Shown: positions 20,801 to 30,145, counted from the stretch's first letter. The stretch is 64,000 bases of DNA from Gardnerella vaginalis 1500E (GCF_000263595.1 NZ_ADES01000012.1:1-64000); one strand, 5' to 3'. A program made the numbers and translations. Notes: generated by a model not told the origin, from the sequence alone.

Positions 20801-21902
20801 AGATATAAATGCTCCTTCTTGGCCTGATTTTCGCGAAGTTTTTACCAAAGCTGCTATTGCTGTTATTGGCGCGCAGATTCATCCGGAAGTGTTTAACGAT
20901 GAGCAAATAGAAAGGCTTTCACCATATTTGCGCGTAACTTTTAGCGTTGAAGAAAGAAAAACTAACTCAAATCGCAATAAAACTGCCGTAAAAAACAATT
21001 ATGCTAATCGCGTAAAACCTACAATTCTTGGAACAGATAAGTCATTAATTGCATTGCAAAAACGCTTTGCAAAAGAAGCTCAAGAATCTGCTAGAGCGGT
21101 TGTAAATCGTAAAGCAAGTAAAGCAGCTCAAGCTGGAAACGTTGTAGAAAGAGCTGATTTATTGCACAAATCAGGCGCTACTAATATTTCTCGCTCGCAA
21201 ATGGTATGGCAGGGTGCGCTAAACATGTTGCATTTAGACAACAAGCGTATTACTTCCAGATGGCTTGGTTCAGAAGCTTTACTTCTTGCAGCCGCACCTT
21301 ACTCAACTTCTAAAGATTTAGCAGAAGACTTGCAAATGGCAGCAGTAAAACGACTGATTCCAAACACAGACAATATTACTGATGACAATTTATTGCGCGA
21401 AACTGTTGCCAATATTTCCGAAATATACGAGGATACGGTATACGATGTAGCTCACGATGTGATTGCTATATTAAAGCGTGATGCGGAAGTTAGTAAAGCT
21501 GTTTCTGGAAAAGCAGATTTGCCGATGCTATCAGTTTTGCAGTCCATTCGAGAGCATGTTGCAAGCCTAGTTTATGAAGGTTTTATTGCTAAAGCCCCAT
21601 CGGATTCACTTCCTAGAATAGAAAAATATTTGCATGCTGACGTGATTCGTCTTAATAAAGCTAAGTCAGATAAAAACCGTGATGTTCGTTGGGCTTGGGA
21701 AGCTGAAGAAGCACACAAGATTGTTGAAAAAGCTAAAGATAAAGCAAAATCTTTACCTGCAGGACCATCGCATGATGAAGCAGAAAATATTGCGGAAAGA
21801 TTGCGCTGGATGTGTGAAGAGTTTTATGTGTCACTTTGGGCGCAAGAGCTTGGTACAGCCTACCCAATTAGCATACAGCGAATGCGAAAACTGGAAGCAT
21901 AA
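17820..21902 (+). CDS. hrpA: ATP-dependent RNA helicase HrpA (DEAH)
   Basis: A 1360-residue DEAH-box helicase. HrpA unwinds RNA and helps resolve stalled ribosomes. Visible motifs are I GQTGSGKTT, Ia TQPRRLAART, II DEAH, III TSATI, V TNVAETSLTVPG and VI QRSGRCGR. The helicase-associated and OB-fold domains follow, then the long C-terminal DUF3418 region that separates HrpA from HrpB. The ATG has no strong ribosome-binding site, so translation may be partly coupled to the upstream methyltransferase gene. A hairpin terminator follows at 21916. Confidence 0.95.
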   Translation: MKFDYPAELPICAAHDEIVEAIKSSQVVIVSGQTGSGKTTQIPKMALELGRGGRGKQIVHTQPRRLAARTVAERIASEMGVKLGEEIGYQVRFTDESSTKTKLRIVTDGILLAQIQRDPLLTRYDTIIIDEAHERSLNIDFLLGYLTTLLPKRQDLKLIITSATIDSAKFRDHFEEALHIKVPVIEVSGRTYPVKVLYEPLGSAPSLMKHVPGFADITMDEETVAESQSSESNRDDIADEDMTSAVTRACAQLVIHSSHDRGARDIMVFASGERDIREFEDGLRSYFGTRASDMKRADAIEIVPLFARLSSKDQHRVFESHSHQRIVIATNVAETSLTVPGIRYVVDPGFARISRYSKSAKVQRLPIEPISQASADQRSGRCGRIADGIAIRLYSREDYETRPRFTDPEILRTSLGAVVLHMLSVGVAKTGEDITNFGFIDPPDIKAVSDGFNELTELGAISRKSGVITLTKVGRELSKLPIDIRLGRMIVEAARKTTPDTLAAVLVIVAFLSLQDPRERPEEQREEADRLHNRYADETSDFLTALNMWDRLFQADGDMSNNALRRICKAEFFHFLRLKQWKDLVNQLQDLCKELHYKVGDPTPVRRPSLEIRQLPNNQQASHSLCCSWDSQGIHSSMLAGLLSMMGMQVVREPKASDFAGLSGTAKIRAMKRAQKMSKNDYQGSRGTRFAIFPASAVSKTTPSWIICTELVETSRLWARYCAQIDPAWAEPLAKNLTRVTYSDAHWSASKGAAIAKSKVLLYGLPIVKDRTVQWARVNPYEARMIMIRQGLVEGDIQQRFQHDEFILNNRNVLDDADNQANRTRQISETVNDEDLFTFYDTRIPQEATTIAALAKWWKDNWEENPNMLNFDPDEVERLQTTQSTDLADYPDHWNTVGTDGEPIRLRLSYIYDPSNPLDGVTVHVPLYALSRLTSEEFTWNVPGLLDELIIGMIKSLPKSLRVQFVPAPNTAQKIRSWIDEHYDTLPGIEETNKDINAPSWPDFREVFTKAAIAVIGAQIHPEVFNDEQIERLSPYLRVTFSVEERKTNSNRNKTAVKNNYANRVKPTILGTDKSLIALQKRFAKEAQESARAVVNRKASKAAQAGNVVERADLLHKSGATNISRSQMVWQGALNMLHLDNKRITSRWLGSEALLLAAAPYSTSKDLAEDLQMAAVKRLIPNTDNITDDNLLRETVANISEIYEDTVYDVAHDVIAILKRDAEVSKAVSGKADLPMLSVLQSIREHVASLVYEGFIAKAPSDSLPRIEKYLHADVIRLNKAKSDKNRDVRWAWEAEEAHKIVEKAKDKAKSLPAGPSHDEAENIAERLRWMCEEFYVSLWAQELGTAYPISIQRMRKLEA

Positions 21903-21915
21903 AATAATTAACATA

Positions 21916-21957
21916 AAGGTAGGCGGCCGCACGTATTTTGCACGACCGCCTACTTTT
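21916..21957. terminator. Bidirectional terminator between hrpA and the MFS gene
   Basis: A strong GC-rich inverted repeat, AAAGTAGGCGG type (21916-21930 / 21944-21957, one mismatch), flanked by A and T runs, between convergent genes. Confidence 0.9.
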
Positions 21958-21986
21958 ATTTTTGCTTAGTTATTAGCCTATTTAGA

Positions 21987-23411
21987 CTATTCTTCAGCAA
22001 TTTCCTTCTTTTCAGAAATAAAGCAGCTGCGAACCAAGTAAACCACTAAACCAATGACGGCTACTGCTGCACCCATCATAAGCAAATTGGAATAACCTGC
22101 ATACTTTCCGCTAAGACCACTGAAGGAGAATCCCTTGAATAAATCTCCACCAAAGAAACCACTAAAGAGAGAAATACCAATGGAAGCAGTAACATTCATA
22201 ATTAAATCATTCATGCCACAGCCACGGCCAGATTCTTCAACTGGAAGAGCAGAAAGAACTGTTGAAACAATTGGAGAATACATCAAGCCGCATCCTGCAT
22301 AGTAAATGCATGCGCAAATAGTAAGCGACATAAAATCAGTGTTGATAAGCAAAGCTGCACCAACCCAGCCAACAATCATCAAGAATGCTGCTGTAATAAT
22401 ACCTGTTTTACGGCCAATATGACTAATAATCGTACCGGAGAACACACCAAATACTGCTGCACACACAAAAGCCCACACAAGGTAGGAAGAAACCTGTGAA
22501 GTGTTCATGTGATACAAAGCGCTGCCAATCACATTGTAAATAGGAGGCATGCAATAGTTGGTGAAGTAGAAGATGAAGATTAATACGATGCCAGAAAGCC
22601 AACGCTTATTCTTAAAGAATGCTGGCGTTACGAATGGGTTCTTCGCCTTCATAATGTAGAAAGCAAACAGAACAAAAAGCACTATAGAACCAAGCAACAG
22701 TCCCCAAGCTTTATAAGAGAAGAAGAGCGTAAGAAGCGTTACAGCAATACCAAATACTGTAAAGCCAAGCTTATCAATCTTCCCTCCAATACCATTCTTA
22801 GTAGGCAAGCACTTAACAAGAACCGGCAAGAACAAAATAGTAATTGCAGGAATCAAGAACAAATACTGCCAAGCAATAGAGCTAAGAGCGCCAGCAGCAA
22901 ATACGCCAATAGAAGCAGAAAGCTGATAGGCAGCAGTAAAGAGTCCGAAGAAAATAACTTTCAAATCATTGCGCAAATACTTAGTTGCAATAACCAGGAA
23001 GGAAGATCCTGCAACCTGCTCACCAGCTGTTTGCAAAATACGTGCAATAATAACGGTCCACAAGTTTGGAGTGAAATAGAAGTTTGCAATAAAACCAAAT
23101 AAAGATCCAACAAACAGTGTTACGAGACCGATTGTTATAAGCCTACGAAGCGACACAAAGTCACCTAAAGATCCATAAATAAAGCAAACTATACCTAACA
23201 CAATAATCGGTAAGCTTGTAATAAGAGATGCCTGATCAGGCGCTCCAACAGCTTTACCAATCTGATTAAATACCAAGTTGAAGCCTTGCAAACACAAAGT
23301 GCCAAGAATAAACGTAATAAGCAGCAAAATAAGAGAATAAATTGCCACTTTATCGCGGGTTTTTGGATCCTCGTATGGGTCTGCTGCAATAGCAGCTGCA
23401 TTTTCATTCAT
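21987..23411 (-). CDS. MFS transporter (DHA2-like)
   Basis: A 474-residue polytopic protein with about 12-14 hydrophobic segments. The loop GSLGDFVSLRRLITIG matches the MFS motif A (G..D..grr), and the central helices resemble the DHA2 drug:H+ branch. It lies 47 bp downstream of a nucleoside hydrolase gene on the same strand. The likely role is therefore uptake or efflux of a nucleoside or base processed by that enzyme, although DHA2 homology alone would suggest drug export. Substrate unresolved. Confidence 0.82.
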   Translation of the reverse strand: MNENAAAIAADPYEDPKTRDKVAIYSLILLLITFILGTLCLQGFNLVFNQIGKAVGAPDQASLITSLPIIVLGIVCFIYGSLGDFVSLRRLITIGLVTLFVGSLFGFIANFYFTPNLWTVIIARILQTAGEQVAGSSFLVIATKYLRNDLKVIFFGLFTAAYQLSASIGVFAAGALSSIAWQYLFLIPAITILFLPVLVKCLPTKNGIGGKIDKLGFTVFGIAVTLLTLFFSYKAWGLLLGSIVLFVLFAFYIMKAKNPFVTPAFFKNKRWLSGIVLIFIFYFTNYCMPPIYNVIGSALYHMNTSQVSSYLVWAFVCAAVFGVFSGTIISHIGRKTGIITAAFLMIVGWVGAALLINTDFMSLTICACIYYAGCGLMYSPIVSTVLSALPVEESGRGCGMNDLIMNVTASIGISLFSGFFGGDLFKGFSFSGLSGKYAGYSNLLMMGAAVAVIGLVVYLVRSCFISEKKEIAEE

Positions 23412-23458
23412 AATAATCCAATCATTTATTACGTATAAATTTTGTTATTAAGTTTTAA

Positions 23459-24415
23459 TCAGCCAGCAATTTTTGCCAAGTTAGAAATTCGCGTCATGAA
23501 TTCGTTCAAGAAACGCTTAACATCTACACCCAAAGCTACTTGCATTGTTTTAACAGGGTCGTTCAAACGTGTTACATCACCAATAGTGCGTCCACGAGTT
23601 GGGCCTTCAACATCTACCTGCATGTTGATTGGTAGAGTTGTAACAAGCGTTGGGTCAACAGCAACTGCAACAGCCAACGGATCATGCAAACCGCAGCCAC
23701 CAAGGTGAGGAGCAGTAGTCTCGTAAGCCTTAATGTAGAAGTCGGTCATATCCGCAAGGAACTTACCAGCTTTTGTGCCAAGATCGCGCCACTTTTGCGT
23801 TTCCTTATAGGTAAGCAAGGTTTGCAAAGTAACATCCAAACCGACCATTGTTACGGGGGCGCCAGAACGGAATAGGACGTCTGCTGCATCTGGATCTTGG
23901 GAAATATTTGCTTCCATCCAAGGAGTTACATTTCCATGAATTGTAAGAGCGCCGCCCATAAGAACAATCTTGCCAATTTCATCTTTGATTTCTGGAGCCT
24001 TATGCAATGCAGCAGCAATATTTGTCATAGGACCAGTCGGAACATAAATAAGATCCTTGCCATAAGTCTTAACTGCATCAATTATAAAATCAACAGCTGG
24101 CTCAGACTCAGCTTCACGCTTTGAATCTGGAATAACAACATCGCCAATACCATTGTCACCGTGAATGAATGCAGAAATAGGCAGAACTTCAAACGAATCT
24201 TTCTTGCTCGCATGCGGCAAACCACGATACACTTTAACTTCTGGATGTCCAAATAAATCTGTTATAGCAAGAGCATTACGAACGCCCTGCTCCATTAAAA
24301 CGTTGCCATACGTACCAGTAATACCAATCAGCTCAACCTCAGGACTACCAAGAGCATAAGAAATTGCTAAGGTATCATCAACACCAGTATCCAAATCAAG
24401 AATAAGCTTCTTCAT
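23459..24415 (-). CDS. Inosine-uridine-preferring nucleoside hydrolase
   Basis: Cleaves the N-glycosidic bond of ribonucleosides to ribose and base. The 318-residue protein starts with the Ca2+-binding signature LILDLDTGVDDTLAISYAL, followed by GITGTYGNV. It carries VYRGLPHASKK, HGDNGIGDV, a PTGPMTNIA loop and the late HDPLAVAVAV Asp ligand. The ATG at 24415 has GAAAGGT upstream. Probably co-transcribed with the MFS carrier downstream, forming a purine/pyrimidine salvage unit. Confidence 0.9.
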   Translation of the reverse strand: MKKLILDLDTGVDDTLAISYALGSPEVELIGITGTYGNVLMEQGVRNALAITDLFGHPEVKVYRGLPHASKKDSFEVLPISAFIHGDNGIGDVVIPDSKREAESEPAVDFIIDAVKTYGKDLIYVPTGPMTNIAAALHKAPEIKDEIGKIVLMGGALTIHGNVTPWMEANISQDPDAADVLFRSGAPVTMVGLDVTLQTLLTYKETQKWRDLGTKAGKFLADMTDFYIKAYETTAPHLGGCGLHDPLAVAVAVDPTLVTTLPINMQVDVEGPTRGRTIGDVTRLNDPVKTMQVALGVDVKRFLNEFMTRISNLAKIAG

Positions 24416-24756
24416 GTGAACTACCTTTCTGATCACAAACTCGCTACATCAACAGTGATGCAGTAAGCCATTCTGTTTATTTTTAAGTTGCAACAAACTC
24501 GTAGGCGTCAACCTCATCGTTTTATGCTTCACAACTCAAAAATTCTATCTCTTTATAATTCAAAATCAACCCTTATAAACATATGTTTAGATTATATTTT
24601 TGCGGCAAAATAAAACGCAATTATTCGCTAAGCTTTTAGCTTGTTTTAATTTAGATTACAACACGAAATAAATCAGTGGTTTATGCCTCGAGATATACTT
24701 AAATGCCTAAAAATTGGCTTTGATTTGGCTGCAGATTTTACGAAGAATGGAAGCGT
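24416..24756. other. Intergenic region between nucleoside hydrolase and HelD
   Basis: This 341-bp AT-rich stretch holds divergent promoters. No RNA gene, long repeat or recognisable operator was seen. Confidence 0.4.
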
Positions 24757-27030
24757 ATGTCTACCTATTCCTCACAACTTAGCGAAGAACAGCAGGCTGT
24801 TGACAGTGCTTATAGTCGACTTGATGACTTGCGTAACACTATTCGTACACGCTTGGATGCTGTACGCGCAGCAGGTTCGCACGGATCTCCTACTCAACGC
24901 ACAGAGCGTGATTCTTTCGCAACCATGTACGAGGATCGCTTAACACAGTTGCGCGCTGTTGAAGATAGGCTTGTTTTTGGGCGACTTGATAACACAGAAG
25001 GTATTAGACGATACATTGGCCGAATTGGTTTGCTCAGCGAAAACCACGATCCTATTCTTACAGATTGGCGAGCCGAAGCAGCACGACCATTCTATGAAGC
25101 GACTCCTTCGCATCACGGCGACATTGTTATGCGTCGTCACATTACACTTCGTTTTAGAGACGTTGTTGGCGTTGAGGATGAAATTTTAGATATTCATTCT
25201 GAAGAAGTAGGAAAAGCTTCTGAACAAGGAACTTTAACAGGCGAAGGTGCACTGTTAGCTTCATTGGGTTCTCGCAGAACCGGAAAAATGACTGATATTG
25301 TTGCAACTATTCAGGCTGAACAAGACAGGATTATTCGAGCTCCTCTGGATCGCACGATTGTTGTTCAAGGAGGGCCTGGTACAGGAAAAACAGCTGTTGC
25401 TTTGCACCGAGCAGCGTACTTGTTGTACACTCACAGACGCAAACTTGAGCGTTCTGGAGTTCTTATTGTTGGACCAAGCTCCGCATTTTTGCGCTATATT
25501 GATCAAGTTCTTCCATCTCTTGGCGAAACTGGCGTAGTAAGCCGTACTATTGCGGATTTAATTCCTGGAATTCACGCAACTTGTGAGGATTCTGCGTATG
25601 CTGCAAAATTAAAAGGCATGTACCGTATGCGAACGGTTATTGCAAACGCTATTGCAGCTCGTATTCGAGTACCTAAAAATCTTCCAACATTACATATTGG
25701 AGGATTAAGCGTACCTCTTCTAAAAGAAGATATTGAAATTGCTCAAGCAGACGCACAACATACTCATCAGCCGCACAATCAAGCGAGAACTACGTTTGTT
25801 AAAACAGTACTTAGCATACTGAAGAACCGTTATCTGCAGCAGCTAGACTACACTCCTGATCAAACGGAATTAAACGATATAACTTCTCAACTTCGTTTGG
25901 ACGATAAGCTTCGAATTACGCTAAATCTTGCTTGGCTTCCAATGACAGGACAATGGCTTATTGATCAGCTTTTTTCAAAACCTGATCAATTGCGCAAGTA
26001 TGCTCCATGGCTTAGCGAGGAAGATATTAATGCTCTTACTCGTAAAAAAGGCAGCCCTCTTACTAAATCTGATATTCCACTTTTGGATGAAGCAATGGAA
26101 TTGCTTGGAGCAGATCCAAAACTTGATGCTCAGCGAGCAGCTTTACAGGCTAAGAAGCTTGAGGAACAGCAGTTCGCTGCAGATACTTTGGCTCAGGCAG
26201 GAATAGGAAATGGCATTGTAACTGCAGATATGCTTCTTGATAATTTGCAAGGCGACGACGCTGGTATGCTTGCGCGTAAAGCCGCATCCGACCGCGAGTG
26301 GACTTATGGTCACATAGTTGTAGATGAAGCTCAAGAGCTTACAGCAATGGACTGGCGTATGCTTATACGACGCTGCCCTTCGCGCTCATTTACTATTGTT
26401 GGAGATGTTGCACAAACTTCTGCTTTAGGTGGCACACACCGTTGGCAGAAAAATATGAATCCAATGTTTGGCGAATCAAATTGGGATCTTTATGAACTTA
26501 CGATTAATTATCGTAATCCTCGCGAAGTTTCCGAAGCTGCAAGCAAAATTGCGACCAATTCTGGATTATATATTTCCACAGTTAATGCTGTAAGATCCGT
26601 GCCAGATTCTCTAATGTCAGATATTGTTGAATCTAACGATGAGCTTGATACAACTCTTGCTAATTCATGCGTTCAATTGTTCAAAAAGTTTATATCTGAA
26701 GATGGTAGCGGTCGCATAGCTATTATTGCTCCTTGTGACATGGTGAAACATACTCAGGAAATAGTAAATCAAGCATTAAAGAATGCTTTACCTGAAAAAA
26801 TTTGGAATAACATTAGTCAACAGAGTGCCGACGATTGCCAATGCAGTGTTTCTACTGCAGAAGAGGTAAAAGGTCTTGAATATGATGCTGTGATTGTTCT
26901 ACAGCCTTCTAAAATTGAGCAAGAAGCGGCTTCCAGATTGGCGGCAGCAGCAAACCTGTATGTGGCTATGACGAGACCAACTCAAAGATTGCATATTATT
27001 CGCACCAGAAATGATGCAAATTTTGAATAA
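24757..27030 (+). CDS. helD: HelD/HelR-type RNA polymerase recycling ATPase (UvrD-like helicase family)
   Basis: HelD proteins remove stalled RNA polymerase from DNA; the HelR branch in actinobacteria can protect against rifampicin. The 757-residue protein has an N-terminal coiled-coil arm (about residues 1-75), a split superfamily 1 ATPase with Walker A GGPGTGKTAVALHRAAY, Walker B HIVVDEAQELTAMDWRML, a GDVAQTSALGG motif III, and TAEEVKGLEYDAVIV plus YVAMTRPTQRLH motifs V/VI. GGAAG precedes the ATG. It is monocistronic with a strong terminator after it. Confidence 0.9.
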   Translation: MSTYSSQLSEEQQAVDSAYSRLDDLRNTIRTRLDAVRAAGSHGSPTQRTERDSFATMYEDRLTQLRAVEDRLVFGRLDNTEGIRRYIGRIGLLSENHDPILTDWRAEAARPFYEATPSHHGDIVMRRHITLRFRDVVGVEDEILDIHSEEVGKASEQGTLTGEGALLASLGSRRTGKMTDIVATIQAEQDRIIRAPLDRTIVVQGGPGTGKTAVALHRAAYLLYTHRRKLERSGVLIVGPSSAFLRYIDQVLPSLGETGVVSRTIADLIPGIHATCEDSAYAAKLKGMYRMRTVIANAIAARIRVPKNLPTLHIGGLSVPLLKEDIEIAQADAQHTHQPHNQARTTFVKTVLSILKNRYLQQLDYTPDQTELNDITSQLRLDDKLRITLNLAWLPMTGQWLIDQLFSKPDQLRKYAPWLSEEDINALTRKKGSPLTKSDIPLLDEAMELLGADPKLDAQRAALQAKKLEEQQFAADTLAQAGIGNGIVTADMLLDNLQGDDAGMLARKAASDREWTYGHIVVDEAQELTAMDWRMLIRRCPSRSFTIVGDVAQTSALGGTHRWQKNMNPMFGESNWDLYELTINYRNPREVSEAASKIATNSGLYISTVNAVRSVPDSLMSDIVESNDELDTTLANSCVQLFKKFISEDGSGRIAIIAPCDMVKHTQEIVNQALKNALPEKIWNNISQQSADDCQCSVSTAEEVKGLEYDAVIVLQPSKIEQEAASRLAAAANLYVAMTRPTQRLHIIRTRNDANFE

Positions 27031-27058
27031 TAAAATCTAAAACGCAGAAAACTTAAAA

Positions 27059-27094
27059 AATTATCCTGTTATTAATTTAATAACAGGATAATTT
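27059..27094. terminator. Bidirectional terminator after helD / nrdR
   Basis: A perfect 16-bp inverted repeat (AATTATCCTGTTATTA with its complement, 4-base loop) with A/T runs, between convergent genes. Confidence 0.88.
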
Positions 27095-27147
27095 ACTAAA
27101 TAGACGAACAGTTAGGTAGTTAATTAATTAAGCTCTTAGTAAAAGTA

Positions 27148-27603
27148 CTACTCTTCTTCTTTACTGCGCTTCAAATCTTCAATCGCACGCTCAAAATCTT
27201 CAAGACCAGTAAAGTTCTGATATACACTTGCGAAACGAAGATACGCAACCTCATCTAATTCACGCAATGGCTTAAGAATAGCTTTACCAACTTCTTCAGA
27301 AGTTACTTGAGCTAAACCACGTGCACGCAAATCAGCTTCTACTCGCATACCCAATGTCTTTAACTCTTCTGCATTAATAGGACGGCCCTGGCATGCTTTA
27401 CCAACACCAGCCACAACTTTTGCACGATCAAAAGGCTCAACAGATCCTGAACGCTTCATTACAAGTAATTGCGTCGTTTCTACTGTTGTAAAACGATTTC
27501 CGCACACCTGACATTCACGTCTACGGCGAATAGAATAACCATCTTCACTAATACGAGTATCAATAACTTTCGTATCTGAATTTTTACAAAAAGGACAATG
27601 CAT
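27148..27603 (-). CDS. nrdR: Ribonucleotide reductase regulator NrdR
   Basis: A 151-residue repressor that reads ATP/dATP through its ATP-cone and binds NrdR boxes ahead of ribonucleotide reductase genes. The zinc ribbon ligands are C3, C6, C31 and C34 (MHCPFC...ECQVCGNRF). The ATP-cone follows from about residue 46 ([16 protein letters not shown]). It lies downstream of the LysM protein gene and near lexA, the same cluster as in mycobacteria and corynebacteria. Confidence 0.96.
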   Translation of the reverse strand: MHCPFCKNSDTKVIDTRISEDGYSIRRRRECQVCGNRFTTVETTQLLVMKRSGSVEPFDRAKVVAGVGKACQGRPINAEELKTLGMRVEADLRARGLAQVTSEEVGKAILKPLRELDEVAYLRFASVYQNFTGLEDFERAIEDLKRSKEEE

Positions 27604-27665
27604 ATATTCAGCATACTAGAAATTAAGGAAACACGACATAATAATGTTCACTTTATTTTCTAATA

Positions 27666-28049
27666 TCACTGATTTGAACTAACAATTGGCACATTAATAG
27701 ACTGTCCAACTTCCAAATCGGCAGATGAAAGATGATTTAAGGAAATAAGTCGTTCTACATTATCTGCAATATCGCCATTTTTTGGAGTAATTGTTGAAGC
27801 GTAACTCCACAATGTGTCACCTGGACGCACAGTATATGTAATAAACTTTTCAGGAACAGCCGAAACAGCAGTTTTTGGCATGAACACAGCACAGAATACA
27901 ACTATTGCTATAGGAAGAACAATAATTCTTAACAGCCTATTCCTTCTAAGACGCATTGCAGAAGCTCGTTTACTACCTAAAACAGCTTTAGTTGCGATTC
28001 TTTTTGAACGAGTACTAATGCGATTATTGTTCCTCAATGCCGTATTCAT
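27666..28049 (-). CDS. LysM-domain SOS cell-division suppressor (YneA/DivS/Rv2719c-like)
   Basis: A 127-residue protein with a basic N-terminal tail, one membrane segment (about residues 41-60, IIVLPIAIVVFCAVFM) and an exterior LysM domain (YTVRPGDTLWSYAS ... LEVGQSINVPI) for peptidoglycan binding. Position and design match the SOS-induced division inhibitors encoded divergently from lexA in Gram-positives. The start ATG at 28049 is preferred because GGAAAGGATAG precedes it. The promoter overlaps LexA-box-like sites at 28086-28169, so DNA damage should induce it. Co-oriented with nrdR. Confidence 0.85.
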   Translation of the reverse strand: MNTALRNNNRISTRSKRIATKAVLGSKRASAMRLRRNRLLRIIVLPIAIVVFCAVFMPKTAVSAVPEKFITYTVRPGDTLWSYASTITPKNGDIADNVERLISLNHLSSADLEVGQSINVPIVSSNQ

Positions 28050-28085
28050 AACTATCCTTTCCTTCGTAATCAATCAATCAATCAA

Positions 28086-28169
28086 TTGAACATTTGTTCT
28101 ATCGAACAGGTGTATCAATAATGACACATTTGTTCGACAGTTACAACGGCGTGTCGAACAGATGTTTGA
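28086..28169. promoter_or_regulatory. Four LexA-box-like sites in the lexA / LysM-gene divergent promoter
   Basis: Imperfect 16-bp palindromes of the actinobacterial/Gram-positive SOS type (TCGAACnnnnGTTCGA) at 28086-28101 (TTGAACATTTGTTCTA), 28102-28117 (TCGAACAGGTGTATCA), 28122-28137 (TGACACATTTGTTCGA) and 28154-28169 (TCGAACAGATGTTTGA). Each keeps at least one good half-site. The first is nearest the LysM gene, the last nearest lexA. Confidence 0.85.
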
Positions 28170-28215
28170 TTTTTTTGAAGAAGTGAGTTATTATTAATAC
28201 ATCGAAAGGAGCACC

Positions 28216-28962
28216 ATGAATAACGAGAAAACAAACAGGAATGCCGTCAACAATAATGACAGCATTGACCTCAGCAATGTTGACGAATTATCACTTACAG
28301 AACGTCAACGTGCAATTGTTAACGCTATTCAAAACAGTCTCAAAATTCATGGTTTTCCACCTTCCTTTAGAGAAATAGGCGAAGCAGTTGGACTTAGAAG
28401 CCCATCTTCCGTAAAACACCAGCTACGCGCTCTAGAAGAAAAAGGAGTTTTGCGAATTAGCGCAAATAAAGGGCGTGCAATTGAAATTCTTGACGATTCT
28501 GTATCTGATAGCAAAATAAATACCACCATCAATAAAAGTTATTCAAAATCCGTTGATATTGCTGCTTATGATTCAGATTCTGTAATTAATTCTAGAGATG
28601 TACCTTTAGTTGGACGCATTGCTGCTGGAATACCAATTACAGCAGAGCAACATGTTGAAGATGTTATGCGATTACCAGAACGATTAACTGGTACAGGAAA
28701 TCTTTTTATGCTTGAAGTTCATGGCGACTCTATGATTGATGCCGCCATTTGCGACGGAGACTATGTTGTTGTGCGCGAACAACACGAGGCAGTAAATGGA
28801 GATATTGTTGCCGCTTTACTTGACAATGAGGCAACAGTTAAAACTTTCAGAAATGACAATGGCCACGTTTGGCTTATTCCTCATAATCCTGCATACTCTC
28901 CTATAGACGGCTCACATGCAACCATTATGGGCAAAGTTGTTACAGTGCTAAGAAAAATTTAA
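28216..28962 (+). CDS. lexA: SOS repressor LexA
   Basis: A 248-residue repressor and self-cleaving peptidase. The winged helix-turn-helix spans about 26-92 ([19 protein letters not shown]). The RecA*-stimulated cleavage site is A137-G138 (GRIAAGIP). The Ser-Lys dyad is S172 ([10 protein letters not shown]) and K209 (EATVKTF). The linker (about 95-127) is longer and more Ser/Asn-rich than usual. The ATG has GAAAGGAG upstream. Autoregulated by the boxes at 28086-28169, and read divergently from the LysM division inhibitor. Confidence 0.97.
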   Translation: MNNEKTNRNAVNNNDSIDLSNVDELSLTERQRAIVNAIQNSLKIHGFPPSFREIGEAVGLRSPSSVKHQLRALEEKGVLRISANKGRAIEILDDSVSDSKINTTINKSYSKSVDIAAYDSDSVINSRDVPLVGRIAAGIPITAEQHVEDVMRLPERLTGTGNLFMLEVHGDSMIDAAICDGDYVVVREQHEAVNGDIVAALLDNEATVKTFRNDNGHVWLIPHNPAYSPIDGSHATIMGKVVTVLRKI

Positions 28963-28992
28963 TTAATCCTAAAACCCAAACCCCCAAAAAAA

Positions 28993-29029
28993 TCTCCCCA
29001 TCTGACATATAAACAACCAGATGGGGAGA
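28993..29029. terminator. Bidirectional terminator between lexA and greA
   Basis: A 12-bp perfect inverted repeat, TCTCCCCATCTG / CAGATGGGGAGA, flanked by A and T runs. Confidence 0.9.
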
Positions 29030-29052
29030 ATTATTTTATTAAAACAACCTAC

Positions 29053-29532
29053 TTATGCAAGAGGATTAGATTCCTTAATGGTCACAGAAATCTCACGGCC
29101 ATTAGGAGCAGCATAGCTAACAGTATCTCCCGCATGAGCACCCATAATAGCCGCACCGATAGGAGATTCAGGGCTAATAACGTCGTAATCTGTAGCTACA
29201 GCAATATCTCGAGATCCAAGAACATAAGTCATTTCACGACCAGCAAGTTCCAAAACAACCAATGAACCATTTCCAACGGTTCCAGCTTTTGGAGCTTCAA
29301 GAATCTTAGCATTACGAAGCTTTACAATAAGCTCGTTAATACGGCCCTCATTCTTACCCTGCTCTTCTCGAGCAGCCTGATAACCACCGTTTTCCGACAA
29401 GTCACCTTCAGCTCGAGCTGCAGCAATACGCTCAGTGATTTCTTCACGATATTCACCTTCGCGATGCGCTAACTCCTCTTTTAGCTTGTCGTACGCTTCC
29501 TGCGTAAGCAAAATAGTTTTTTCCTCAGCCAT
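29053..29532 (-). CDS. greA: Transcription elongation factor GreA
   Basis: A 159-residue factor that rescues backtracked RNA polymerase by stimulating transcript cleavage. The N-terminal coiled coil carries the tip acidic pair in AEGDLSENGGYQAAREEQ. The C-terminal FKBP-like domain contains SPIGAAIMGAHAGD. The ATG at 29532 has GGGAGGTAG ahead of it. It follows the FKBP gene by 79 bp, an arrangement common in bifidobacteria and other actinobacteria. Confidence 0.96.
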   Translation of the reverse strand: MAEEKTILLTQEAYDKLKEELAHREGEYREEITERIAAARAEGDLSENGGYQAAREEQGKNEGRINELIVKLRNAKILEAPKAGTVGNGSLVVLELAGREMTYVLGSRDIAVATDYDVISPESPIGAAIMGAHAGDTVSYAAPNGREISVTIKESNPLA

Positions 29533-29611
29533 TGCTACCTCCCTATCAGACAATCTCTTACAGAGTCAAAGACGTTGTGTGCTTAAATAAAACAGCGCAC
29601 ACGCTTTTAAC

Positions 29612-30019
29612 TCAACGAGTTGAAATAATATCAACAACAAATACTAAAGTTGCTCCACCGTCAATACCAGCTTGTGGAACACCGCGAGAACCGTAACCAT
29701 ACTCAGGTGGAATCGAAATCAGCAAACGAGATCCAACATTGTGTCCAGGAACTGTGCGATCCCAACCCTGAATTACTTGACCAACGCCAATACCGAAGCT
29801 AGCTGGAGTGTGACGAGCAAAGCTGGAATCAAACGGCTTTTCACCACCCCAAACAACACCATGATAATTCACAGTTACAGTATCACCAGCGCGAACAACT
29901 GGTCCATTACCTTCAACCAATTCAACAACTTTAAGACCAGCTGGCGGTTCAGATTCAGGGAACGTCACCGTTGGCGTAGTACCAAATTCTGCAGTTACTT
30001 CCGGCATATCCTGTGCCAT
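29612..30019 (-). CDS. FKBP-type peptidyl-prolyl cis-trans isomerase
   Basis: A 135-residue single-domain cytosolic FKBP with no signal peptide. The fold is recognisable from VRAGDTVTVNYHGVVWGGEKPFDSS, the active-site GVGQVIQGWDRTVPG and the terminal GGATLVFVVDI. A perfect ribosome-binding site (AAGGAGG) precedes the ATG. It is likely to assist folding of cytosolic proteins and to be co-transcribed with greA. Confidence 0.93.
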   Translation of the reverse strand: MAQDMPEVTAEFGTTPTVTFPESEPPAGLKVVELVEGNGPVVRAGDTVTVNYHGVVWGGEKPFDSSFARHTPASFGIGVGQVIQGWDRTVPGHNVGSRLLISIPPEYGYGSRGVPQAGIDGGATLVFVVDIISTR

Positions 30020-30145
30020 AATGCCTCCTTTTTAAAAACTCCAATTAGTGCAATCTGCAATAGTATAACATCTGCATAGACTGATTTTACAGCCTTATAG
30101 AATTACTAAACGCTTTTAGATTAACTCTTATTAACTTGTCCTAGA

